A stretch of 64,000 bases of DNA from Anaerolineae bacterium (lineage in GTDB: Bacteria; Chloroflexota; Anaerolineae; 4572-78; J111). The notes below the pieces were generated by a model. It was not told where the DNA came from and made no database searches. It was given only the letters and a program-made list of their open reading frames with translations. Positions 50,609 through 57,963 of this stretch are shown piece after piece; the first letter of the stretch is position 1, and each line of letters starts with the position of its first letter. A program made the position numbers and the translations under genes. The stretch spans positions 88,086 through 152,085 of the forward strand of contig JAJVIM010000032.1 of assembly GCA_022071955.1 (NCBI GenBank), in the 5' to 3' direction.

Positions 50609-51616
50609 ATGACAGTAACCGTTCAACATCCGGTGATCACCCGCTGGCGGTGGAACCGCCATCACTTTAGAGCAATGAACACCAATGTGTACACCACCCT
50701 CTTTAGCCAAACCGATGATGCGGTGCTGCACGATGTGGAGCGCCTGTTTGCCAGCTACGAGCGCCGCCTCTCCCGCTTTTTGCCCGACAGCGAACTTTCC
50801 CGCCTGAACCAGAGCGAAGCCGATGCCTTTAAAGCCAGCCCCACGTTGTTCAGCGCCGTTGAAGTGGCGCTTTGGGCGGCGCAGGTAACCGGCGGCCTGT
50901 ACGACCCCACCGTACTCAAACAGTTGGAGCAGGCCGGCTACGACCGCAGTTTTGAGCAAATTGCCACGCCGCTGCCGCTGTCTGAAACCACGGCCGTCAG
51001 CGGCCACAGCGATGCGCCGGTGTTGCAGCGGGCCTGCACGTTTCGCTCGGTGGAGCTTAATTACGCCCGGCAGGAAATCAGCAAACCGGCCGGCGTCAAA
51101 ATCGATCTGGGCGGTATGGGCAAGGGCTGGACGGTAGACCGCGCCGCCGACCGGTTGCAGGGGTTGGGGCCGTTCATGGTTAATGCCGGCGGCGATATTT
51201 TTGCCTATCAGTCGCCGCCGGGCGAAAAAGGCTGGGCCATTGAGCTGGTGCATCCCTTCAACCCCGAGCAAAATATGGCCCAACTGCTGGTCAATCACCG
51301 GGCGGTGGCTACCTCAACTATTGCCCGCCGGCGCTGGCAAAACGGCGAGCGGGTAATGCATCACCTCATCGACCCGCGCACCGGGCAGCCGGCCGACACC
51401 GACGCGGTCTCGGTGACGGTGCTGGCCGAGCGCACCGTGCTGGCCGAGGTGTACGCCAAAGTAGTACTCATTTTGGGGGTTGAGCGCGGGCTGGCCTATT
51501 TGCAGCAACTGCCCGGCGTCGAAGGGCTGGTGTACAGCGCCAACGCCGAAATTGTTTTTACCCGGGGCATGACTAAATATCTCAACCGGCTGGTGCCGGA
51601 GGGTTACCCGGCCTGA
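50609..51616 (+). CDS. apbE: FAD:protein FMN transferase ApbE
   Basis: A 335-residue ApbE-family enzyme with KIDLGGMGKGWTVD near residues 163-176, MVNAGGDIF and the C-terminal HHLIDPRTGQP motif followed by VSVTVLAERTVLAEVYAK. ApbE uses FAD and magnesium to attach FMN covalently to a Thr or Ser of exported flavoproteins. There is no lipoprotein signal, so this form may act in the cytoplasm or use another anchor. It is preceded by promoter A and followed 90 bases later by the PQQ-propeller lipoprotein. No classical target with a SGAT-type motif is encoded in the window. Confidence 0.9.
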   Translation: MTVTVQHPVITRWRWNRHHFRAMNTNVYTTLFSQTDDAVLHDVERLFASYERRLSRFLPDSELSRLNQSEADAFKASPTLFSAVEVALWAAQVTGGLYDPTVLKQLEQAGYDRSFEQIATPLPLSETTAVSGHSDAPVLQRACTFRSVELNYARQEISKPAGVKIDLGGMGKGWTVDRAADRLQGLGPFMVNAGGDIFAYQSPPGEKGWAIELVHPFNPEQNMAQLLVNHRAVATSTIARRRWQNGERVMHHLIDPRTGQPADTDAVSVTVLAERTVLAEVYAKVVLILGVERGLAYLQQLPGVEGLVYSANAEIVFTRGMTKYLNRLVPEGYPA

Positions 51617-51706
51617 GTGATTCGCGGCCAGCCGCCGGCGGGCCTGCCAGTTGCCCGCTGCCGCCGCTGCCGGTAAAATGAGGCCCGTAACGAGAGGAGA
51701 TGAGTC

Positions 51707-52909
51707 GTGCCAAAATTATTAGCATCGCTCCGGCGATGGGCTTTGTTGACCTTGTTTGTACCGGTGCTGGCCGGTTGCACCAGCCAGCCAACTCCCGCGG
51801 CGAACACCCCGCCGCCGCCCCCTTTACCCACCACGGCCCCGGAATTTATTGATGGACCGACCCTGGCCCCGGCCTGGACGTATACCGCCGGCGGCCCCAT
51901 TAACGCTACACCGCTGCCGGCGGGCGAGCTGGTGCTGGCCGCGCCGGTTGGTGGGCCGCTGCTGGCGCTGGATGCGGCCGGCGGCCAGCTCCGCTGGCAG
52001 TATCAACCCGATGGCAAATTGTGGGAGCGGGCGCTGGCTAGCGATGGGCGGCTGGCGTTTGTGGGTGAAGCGGGGGCAAAGCTGACCGCACTCAATCTGG
52101 CCGATGGTTCGGTGGTGTGGCAGCGGGAGTTGGGCATTAACGCTCAAATGGCCCCGCTGGTGGCCGGCGACACCCTGCTGGTGCCAACCACATTTGCCGG
52201 CCCCGGCATCGAAGTGAAACCGGACGGGCACGCCAAACTCTTTGCCCTGGCCACGGCCGATGGCAGCGAGCGCTGGTCGTTTGAAACCGAAAACTATATT
52301 TTGCAAACGCCCTACCAGCACGGCGATGTGGTGTATGTGGGCGGTAGCTACCGCGATCCGGCCATCGACAGCGACGAAGGCGGCCCGATGCGGTTGTATG
52401 CGCTGTCGGCGGGAGACGGCGCGCAGCGGTGGGTGTACGAATCCGAGGATGGTTTTATGAAGGCGGTGTATGCCAACGACGATGTTGTGGCCTACATTGC
52501 CTATCAGGATTTTGCCAACGGCGTTGATGCCCGCAGTGGCCAACTGCGCTGGCGCAAAGATACCGGCAACTGGGTGCCGTCGCTGGCCGGGGCGGAGGAT
52601 GCGGTTTATTTCAGCTCGGCCAACACGGTGGTGCACGCGCTCAACACCCACACCGGCGAACCGTTTTGGACGTACAACATTGCCGGTGAAACGTTTAATT
52701 ACGGGCTGGGCAAGCCGGTGCGCGTGGGCGACAGCGTTCTTTTGCTGAGCCAGCGCGGCGACATCATCAGCCTGAATGCCGCCGATGGGGCGCTGCAGTG
52801 GCGCTACAAAACCGGCATTGTTGGCTCGCGGGATGGTTTGAGCGTGGCCGGCAAGCGGGTTTTTATTGGCGACAGCGACGGCAATGTGTCGGCGTTTGCT
52901 TCGCCGTAA
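51707..52909 (+). CDS. PQQ-repeat beta-propeller lipoprotein
   Basis: A 400-residue protein with lipobox VLAGC (Cys24), a Pro/Thr-rich spacer (about 28-50) and an eight-bladed-type propeller: repeats such as LLALDAAGGQLRWQYQPDG, LTALNLADGSVVWQRELG and ISLNAADGALQWRYKTG. This is the PQQ_2/BamB-like fold. The residues that coordinate PQQ and calcium in alcohol dehydrogenases are not evident, so it is more likely a protein-binding scaffold on the outer membrane face than an enzyme. It lies 90 bases after apbE on the same strand and is probably co-transcribed. GAGAGGAGA precedes the ATG. Confidence 0.82.
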   Translation: MPKLLASLRRWALLTLFVPVLAGCTSQPTPAANTPPPPPLPTTAPEFIDGPTLAPAWTYTAGGPINATPLPAGELVLAAPVGGPLLALDAAGGQLRWQYQPDGKLWERALASDGRLAFVGEAGAKLTALNLADGSVVWQRELGINAQMAPLVAGDTLLVPTTFAGPGIEVKPDGHAKLFALATADGSERWSFETENYILQTPYQHGDVVYVGGSYRDPAIDSDEGGPMRLYALSAGDGAQRWVYESEDGFMKAVYANDDVVAYIAYQDFANGVDARSGQLRWRKDTGNWVPSLAGAEDAVYFSSANTVVHALNTHTGEPFWTYNIAGETFNYGLGKPVRVGDSVLLLSQRGDIISLNAADGALQWRYKTGIVGSRDGLSVAGKRVFIGDSDGNVSAFASP

Positions 52910-52975
52910 AGACAAAAAATTAGCGTGGCGAGTGAGCGGCTAAACTGTCCCTTTGCCACGCTGGCGGTATCAAAC

Positions 52976-53010
52976 AAAGCGGCGAAGTGATTACCCCACT
53001 TCGCCGCTTT
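52976..53010. terminator. Strong hairpin between convergent genes
   Basis: A 14-bp perfect stem AAAGCGGCGAAGTG / CACTTCGCCGCTTT (52976-52989, 52997-53010) with a 7-base loop. It lies between the PQQ lipoprotein and dihaem lipoprotein genes and probably serves as a bidirectional terminator. Confidence 0.8.
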
Positions 53011-53035
53011 GTTGTGCTCAATCAGCTGAGCGATT

Positions 53036-54295
53036 CTATTTGGCTGTGCCGGCCAGAATCATCGGGCCGTCGCGATTTTCCTCGGTGATGTCAAAGGTAA
53101 CGCCGGGGGCCATGCGGTTGTTGCGCAGGCGGGCGCGGAGGGTGGAGGCACCCCAGTTGTAATCGGTTGCGCCAAACTCAGACTGGCCGAGGATGGGCAC
53201 ACCGGGCGGCTCGGAGAGGGAGTCGGGGCCGGTTAAGATGCCCTGGTAGGTACTGAGGTCCATTTCGTGGTAGGAGTTTTCGGTGTTGCCAAAGTGGCAG
53301 CCGGTGCAGGCCTGGGAGCCTTCGTACCACATATTGGGCTGGGTGAAGAAGGGTTGGACATCACGGGCAAAGGTGAGGGGCTGGTCGCCGTAATCAAAGG
53401 TATCGGTTTCTGGCGCGCCGGCAGTTACCCAGGCGCCGATGAGGCCGACGGCGGAGAGGTCGCAGCCATAGGTGATAGCGCCGCCATCATCGCGGACAAG
53501 GGAGACACCCTCGGCGGTAACATCGAGGCAGGGGCCATCGCGGTTGGTTTCGCTGATGTCAAACTCCCAGCCGGGAGGCATACGGTTGTTGCGCAGGCGT
53601 TCGCGGAGTTTGGCGTTGTCCCAGCTAAAATCGCCAGCGCCGAAGCTGCTTTCGCCGAGGATGGAGACGCCGGGCGGTTCGGAGAGGACATCACCGCCAA
53701 GGAGGATGCCTTCGTGAGACGCCAGGCTCATTTCGTGGTAGGAGTTTTCGGTATTGCCAAAGTGGCAGCCGGTGCAGGCCTGTTGCCCCTCAAACCAAAC
53801 ATTATTCTCGGTGAACAGCGGCTGGATGTCAACATCGAAGGTAGCTTCGTAGGTGTTGCCGTCGCGGCCAACGTACTCAAACGAGTTGGTTTCCGGCGCG
53901 CCGGCGGTCACCCACGCGGCCAACAGATCGACGGCTTTGACCGCGGCGCCCGTTTCATCCGGGGCCATAGCCATCATACCCGCACCGCCGCCCGACCCGG
54001 CGGCCAAAACGGCCTGCGCCTGCACGCTGGCTGCCTGGGCCACAGCCGTGGCTTGCAGCGCCGCCGACTCGGCGACGGCCGTGGCTTGCAGACCGGCGGC
54101 ATCGCGCTGGGCCTCGGCGGCAATTTTGGCCGCTTCTATCCGGCCGTCGGCTTCAATCTGGGCAATTTCGCGGGCCGTTTCATCTTGCCTGATCCCGTCG
54201 AGCGCGTCCTGTTTGGACGGCACGGCCATGCCGCAGGCTGGCAGGGCCAGAATGGCCGCCACCAATAACAAACACGTCAATACAGTTTTCTTCAT
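53036..54295 (-). CDS. Dihaem lipoprotein with duplicated cytochrome c-like modules
   Basis: A 419-residue lipoprotein: lipobox LPAC with Cys21, an Ala/Glu-rich coiled coil (about 35-95), then two repeats of about 145 residues. Each has an AWVTAGAPET entry, a haem site CTGCHFGNTENSYHEM (C174/H178 and C330/H334), SEPPGV, and RLRNNRM with the likely distal methionine. The second repeat lacks a tail present in the first (CLDVTAEGVSLVRDDGG). It would carry electrons on the outer membrane face. It lies just downstream of the cox operon genes on the same strand (13 bases after SURF1), so it may be the last gene of that operon and an electron donor to the oxidase. Confidence 0.82.
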   Translation of the reverse strand: MKKTVLTCLLLVAAILALPACGMAVPSKQDALDGIRQDETAREIAQIEADGRIEAAKIAAEAQRDAAGLQATAVAESAALQATAVAQAASVQAQAVLAAGSGGGAGMMAMAPDETGAAVKAVDLLAAWVTAGAPETNSFEYVGRDGNTYEATFDVDIQPLFTENNVWFEGQQACTGCHFGNTENSYHEMSLASHEGILLGGDVLSEPPGVSILGESSFGAGDFSWDNAKLRERLRNNRMPPGWEFDISETNRDGPCLDVTAEGVSLVRDDGGAITYGCDLSAVGLIGAWVTAGAPETDTFDYGDQPLTFARDVQPFFTQPNMWYEGSQACTGCHFGNTENSYHEMDLSTYQGILTGPDSLSEPPGVPILGQSEFGATDYNWGASTLRARLRNNRMAPGVTFDITEENRDGPMILAGTAK

Positions 54296-54307
54296 TATTT
54301 CCCTCCT

Positions 54308-55081
54308 CTATTTGGTTTTAGCAGACTCTTTTCGGAAAACGTGGATGTAGCCTCCACCCAAAATCAGGGCAAAGAGGAACCACTGAACGGCATACCCCAA
54401 ATGCGGCCCTTCTGACATGTCTACCTCTGGCGTGAGGCGAGCCGGATAGGCCGAGTTGTTTGCCGGTGGCAACTGCTGCACGTAAATGGGCAGGATGGGG
54501 TAAGGTAGCTGTGGTGCGATGGCCTCGATATCGACCCGGTACCACTCCTGCTGCGGGCCGTCTGGCGGGCGGGCGTTGGGCAGCGTGTCCGAAAGCCGGA
54601 CGTGGCCGGTAATCGTAGCCGGGCCGGTTTCGTTGAACTGCGGCCACTGCGCCGGCGCGGATTCGTCAACCGGCACCCAGCCCCGATCAACCAGCACGGC
54701 CTCGCCGGAAGCCAGCCGCAGCGGCGTAACCAGGTGGATGCCCGGCTCACCCTGCCAGGTTTGCGCCTTCAGCCCAATCTGACGCTCAAAATCAAACTCG
54801 CCGCGGGCCACGATGCGCCGGTTTTTGAGATCAGCCACGTTGGCGGGCAGCCCCGCCGCGCCGGTCAGTTCCAGCGGCGGCTGGGCCAGTTGGGCGGCCA
54901 GTTGGGCGTTGTGAGCGCGGCGCTGTTCCAGCCGGTCCAACTGCCAAAAGCCCAGCCGAACCAGCACAGCCATGCCCATCAGCACCAGCAGCGTGCTCGG
55001 CAGCCAGCGCCGGGAAAAGAGGGCCAGCGGCCGAACCGGAGATTTGGTTGTGACAGGTTGACGGTTGATCTTTTCAATCAT
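54308..55081 (-). CDS. SURF1-family cytochrome oxidase assembly protein
   Basis: A 257-residue protein with the SURF1 plan: TM helix near residues 28-47 (WLPSTLLVLMGMAVLVRLGFWQLDRL), a soluble domain with ARGEFD and VLVDRGWVP, and a C-terminal helix after HLGYAVQWFLFAL. SURF1 helps insert haem a into oxidase subunit I. The ATG at 55081 overlaps the end of the CoxB-like gene by eight bases; the longer frame to 55162 lies inside that gene. It closes the assembly section of the caa3 operon, and a dihaem lipoprotein gene follows. Confidence 0.87.
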   Translation of the reverse strand: MIEKINRQPVTTKSPVRPLALFSRRWLPSTLLVLMGMAVLVRLGFWQLDRLEQRRAHNAQLAAQLAQPPLELTGAAGLPANVADLKNRRIVARGEFDFERQIGLKAQTWQGEPGIHLVTPLRLASGEAVLVDRGWVPVDESAPAQWPQFNETGPATITGHVRLSDTLPNARPPDGPQQEWYRVDIEAIAPQLPYPILPIYVQQLPPANNSAYPARLTPEVDMSEGPHLGYAVQWFLFALILGGGYIHVFRKESAKTK

Positions 55082-56099
55082 TCTGTTTCTGCTGAGATAA
55101 CCAGTTTTCAAAATCGGCCGGACTGACAACGTTGATTTCGGCCAGCATATCCTGGTAATCAACGCCGCAGAAGGCTTCGCAAATCACTTTGTAGCTGCCG
55201 GTCTGCGTTGGTGTAACGCGAACCAGCGTGGGCGAGCCGGGCACAATATCCTGACTCAACTGAAATTCCGGCACGCCAAACGAGTGAATTACATCCGTTG
55301 AAGTTAATTTCAGTTCGATATTCCGGCCGGCGGGCAGCATCAACTCGGTGGTGGTTACGCCGGTATCGGGGTAGGTAAAGGCCCACTGCCACTGCGAAGC
55401 CGAAACCTCAACCACAAGATCCGGCCGGCCGGCCATAAACCAAAACCACGGCCGGGTGGCGGCCTGGGCCGCCGGTGTGGTTGCCCGGGTAATAATGGTT
55501 ACGCCGATGGCCGTAACCACCACCACTATAGCCAGCGCCGGCACAATCCGGCGCAGGTCGCCGCCGCGGTGGAAGCTGCGAGCGCCCCACAACGCCACCA
55601 TCGCCACAAAGGCCACGCTGCCCCATAAAACCCAATAATTTTTAATCGGCGGCGACTGAACATCAATGCTGAAACTGGCCCGGCCCGTGCCGGCGTCGCC
55701 GGAAACGTTGATCTCAACATCCCAGTGGCCGGTAGTGGGCAGTTGAACATCGGTTTCGTAATAGAGCTTGTTCACCGAGTTGGTGCGCCGGATGGGCAGC
55801 ACCAGCCCGGCAGCGCCGTTGTTACGCGGGATGAGGATTAACTCAACATCGGCGTCCAGTACCGGCAGGCCGGTGTTAAACCCCTCGGCCAGCGGGGTGA
55901 ACACCGCCACTGAAAAGTGAGCCTGATCGGTGGTGAGCGGCTGCGGTTGAGTCCAGACCGAAACACGATACGGCCCGGCTTCGGCGTTGGTGAGTTGCGG
56001 GTAGCCGCCGCCGTGCGCCTTGGCCAGTTTGGCCTGGCCCAGCCACGGAATAACGGCCAGCGCCAGGAAAAATACCAGCATAATTTTACGGAGTGCCAT
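55074..56099 (-). CDS. YtkA-like/CoxB-like fusion with altered CuA site
   Basis: A 341-residue exported membrane protein. Signal peptide 1-28; a YtkA/FixH-like beta domain (about 30-150); two membrane helices (about 155-173 and 184-204); then a cupredoxin domain like oxidase subunit II. Aligned with the genuine subunit II at 59878-60915, CuA ligands H272, C307, C311 and M318 are present, but the second His is Tyr315 and the Glu is Ala309 (CEAFCGVDYQDM). A normal dinuclear CuA is therefore unlikely. Lying between ctaG and SURF1, it may be a copper-delivery or assembly factor derived from CoxB. It carries no cytochrome c domain. Confidence 0.82.
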   Translation of the reverse strand: MALRKIMLVFFLALAVIPWLGQAKLAKAHGGGYPQLTNAEAGPYRVSVWTQPQPLTTDQAHFSVAVFTPLAEGFNTGLPVLDADVELILIPRNNGAAGLVLPIRRTNSVNKLYYETDVQLPTTGHWDVEINVSGDAGTGRASFSIDVQSPPIKNYWVLWGSVAFVAMVALWGARSFHRGGDLRRIVPALAIVVVVTAIGVTIITRATTPAAQAATRPWFWFMAGRPDLVVEVSASQWQWAFTYPDTGVTTTELMLPAGRNIELKLTSTDVIHSFGVPEFQLSQDIVPGSPTLVRVTPTQTGSYKVICEAFCGVDYQDMLAEINVVSPADFENWLSQQKQND

Positions 56100-56108
56100 C
56101 GGGTATAC

Positions 56109-56999
56109 CTACCTTTCCCAACCCGGCGCGAGCATGGCCTCATCGGTGGCCCACTCTGACTCTGGCAGCGGCGCTTTTTCCGCTTCGCGCTGCACCAGGC
56201 CGGCAATCAGCACCAGCGCAGCGATGATGTACATCATACTGCCGGGTATCCACATAATGATACCGCCCAACATCTGGTCATTCATTACCGAGATGCCAAA
56301 AAAGCGAGGGACGGTAGTGTAGTAAGTATACAACGGCTCGGTTGCAAAAGCGATGGTTATCCCGGCGGCCATATTGACCGGCACGGTTACCAGCAAAAAG
56401 GCAATTTTGGCGCTGCGCGAAAATTGTCCGTGCAGCCGCGGCCCGGCTCCAATTACATGCCACCAGTAGAGCATCGCCGAGCCAAAAAAGGTGATATGCT
56501 CAAGGTCGTGAACGGTGTCGCTGGTCAGGGCGGCGTTGTAGGCGTTGGGATCGTGCCAGCCCAGAAAAAAACCAATGAACAGCAGCCAGGCCAACCCCGG
56601 TGGCGTGAGCAATCGCAGGGTTTGGCGCAGGCCGGCGCCGGGTTTGAACCAGCCGGCAACCACGGCCCGGCCGCGGGGCGGTAAGCCCCACAGCAGCAGC
56701 GGAAACGGGTTGGCCAGCAGCAGCAGCGGCGGAACGAGCATCACCATCAGCAGGTGTTGAATCATATGCATGTAAAAGAGCTGCCCAGCCAGCACGTCGA
56801 TGGGCGACATCAGCGCCAGGCCCAGCACGGTCAATCCACTCAGATAACTGGCCAGCCGCCACGGCGCGGCCAGCAACGAGCCGCGTCGGTGCAGCCGCCG
56901 CCAGCCCATGCTGAACAGCCCGCCGGCCAGCAGCAGCCCGGCAATAATTTCCGGCCGGATATCCCACGATAGCATCGCCGCGCCAACAATTGGGTCCAT
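56109..56999 (-). CDS. ctaG: CtaG (caa3-type) cytochrome oxidase assembly membrane protein
   Basis: A 296-residue protein with seven or so helices of the caa3_CtaG family (PF09678 type). Conserved histidines are in FYMHMIQHLLMVMLVPP (about residues 76-92) and WHDPNAYN with HDLEH (about 148-168). The family is needed for copper insertion into caa3 oxidases of Bacillus and relatives and is unrelated to the Cox11-type CtaG. It starts one base before the subunit III stop region and is followed nine bases later by the CoxB-like gene, all in one operon. Confidence 0.88.
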   Translation of the reverse strand: MDPIVGAAMLSWDIRPEIIAGLLLAGGLFSMGWRRLHRRGSLLAAPWRLASYLSGLTVLGLALMSPIDVLAGQLFYMHMIQHLLMVMLVPPLLLLANPFPLLLWGLPPRGRAVVAGWFKPGAGLRQTLRLLTPPGLAWLLFIGFFLGWHDPNAYNAALTSDTVHDLEHITFFGSAMLYWWHVIGAGPRLHGQFSRSAKIAFLLVTVPVNMAAGITIAFATEPLYTYYTTVPRFFGISVMNDQMLGGIIMWIPGSMMYIIAALVLIAGLVQREAEKAPLPESEWATDEAMLAPGWER

Positions 57000-57599
57000 T
57001 TACCCCCCGTGCACAACTATGCCCATTAAATACAGCGCCGGATAAAAGAAAACCCACACCAGGTCAACGTAGTGCCACCAAATGGCGCAGGCTTCAACCC
57101 CCCAATTGCTTTCGGAACTGTAGTGGCCCTGCCGGCCCAGATTCCAGACCACCAAAATAAAGATCACGCCGCTGAGCACGTGCAGGGCGTGCATGCCGGT
57201 CATACCGTATAGGACCGCGCCAAACGCGCCATCGGTGGGGCGAATGTGGCCCTGCCACTCAAAGCCCACCACCCCCACCAAAAAGGCGATGCCCAGCGCG
57301 GCGGTGATCAGCAGGTTGCGCATAAACTCGGGGCGGTCATCGTGCTTGATGGCGACTTCGGCCCGGTTCATAAAAAAGCTGCTGATCAACAGAACCACAG
57401 TGACAATCAAGCCCAGCGTCTGGTCGAGCGCCGGGCGAGTGTTGCCCCACAGATAAAAACGGGCAATGAGCAGGCCGGCAAACAGAAACGCTTCGGAGAT
57501 AAAGAACAACCACAACCCCAGCCGGTTGTTGCGCAGTTGCGCATGGGCCGACGGTTGGTGGGCGGTTTCGTGCGCCAGGTGAGTCGTGGCAACGCTCAT
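57000..57599 (-). CDS. ctaE: Cytochrome c oxidase subunit III
   Basis: A 199-residue subunit with five predicted helices, shorter than seven-helix forms, as in Bacillus-type caa3 oxidases. Motifs: LGLWLFFISEAFLFAGL, GMTGMHALHVLSG and the C-terminal WHYVDLVWVFFYPALYL. The ATG at 57599 has AAGGAGAA upstream and overlaps the stop of the subunit IV gene by one base (TAATG). It stabilises subunit I and the proton-entry path. The gene order IV, III, CtaG follows subunits II and I upstream. Confidence 0.92.
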   Translation of the reverse strand: MSVATTHLAHETAHQPSAHAQLRNNRLGLWLFFISEAFLFAGLLIARFYLWGNTRPALDQTLGLIVTVVLLISSFFMNRAEVAIKHDDRPEFMRNLLITAALGIAFLVGVVGFEWQGHIRPTDGAFGAVLYGMTGMHALHVLSGVIFILVVWNLGRQGHYSSESNWGVEACAIWWHYVDLVWVFFYPALYLMGIVVHGG

Positions 57600-57862
57600 T
57601 AGTGTTCTCCTTCCCGGGACCACAGGCTGGTCACGTGCATAAAGTATTTGAGAATGGCCCAGGCTTTAGCCAGCGCAATCACAAACAGCAGCGAGGTTGC
57701 GCCGCTGGGCAAAAAGGATACGTAATATTCAATGCCGGTAAGTACGGCCAGCGTCACCAGGACCACAATTCCGGTTTTGAAGGCGATCTTCTTTTTGGCT
57801 TCCAAATTGCCCTTTTGGAGGGCAATTCCTGTTCGGAGGGTTACTTGTTCTTCGGCTTCCAT
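57599..57862 (-). CDS. ctaF: Cytochrome c oxidase subunit IV
   Basis: An 87-residue protein with three hydrophobic segments (about 30-46, 54-72, plus a short C-terminal one) and KAWAILKYFMHV, as in the prokaryotic oxidase subunit IV/CoxD family. The ATG at 57862 is fixed by AAGGGAG nine bases upstream; the frame is open far beyond it, through the palindromic repeat, but that part is not coding. The length is normal. It is small, auxiliary and non-catalytic, and is translated just ahead of subunit III with a one-base overlap. Confidence 0.85.
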   Translation of the reverse strand: MEAEEQVTLRTGIALQKGNLEAKKKIAFKTGIVVLVTLAVLTGIEYYVSFLPSGATSLLFVIALAKAWAILKYFMHVTSLWSREGEH

Positions 57863-57900
57863 AAATGCGTCTCCCTTAAAAATTAGCGAATCTGCGAGAT

Positions 57901-57928
57901 GTAGGGGCGCTTTGCGAAGCACCCCTAC
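57901..57928. repeat. GGGGC/GCCCC-type palindromic repeat, copy 2, inside the cox operon
   Basis: GTAGGGGcGCTT / AAGCaCCCCTAC around TGCG, in the 101-bp gap between subunits I and IV. It shares its layout, including the c/a mismatch position, with the copy at 28861-28884. As RNA it would form a stable hairpin between two genes of one operon. Confidence 0.75.
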
Positions 57929-57963
57929 CCAATTTCCATTACGTACCTGTTCCCCGGCCTTCG

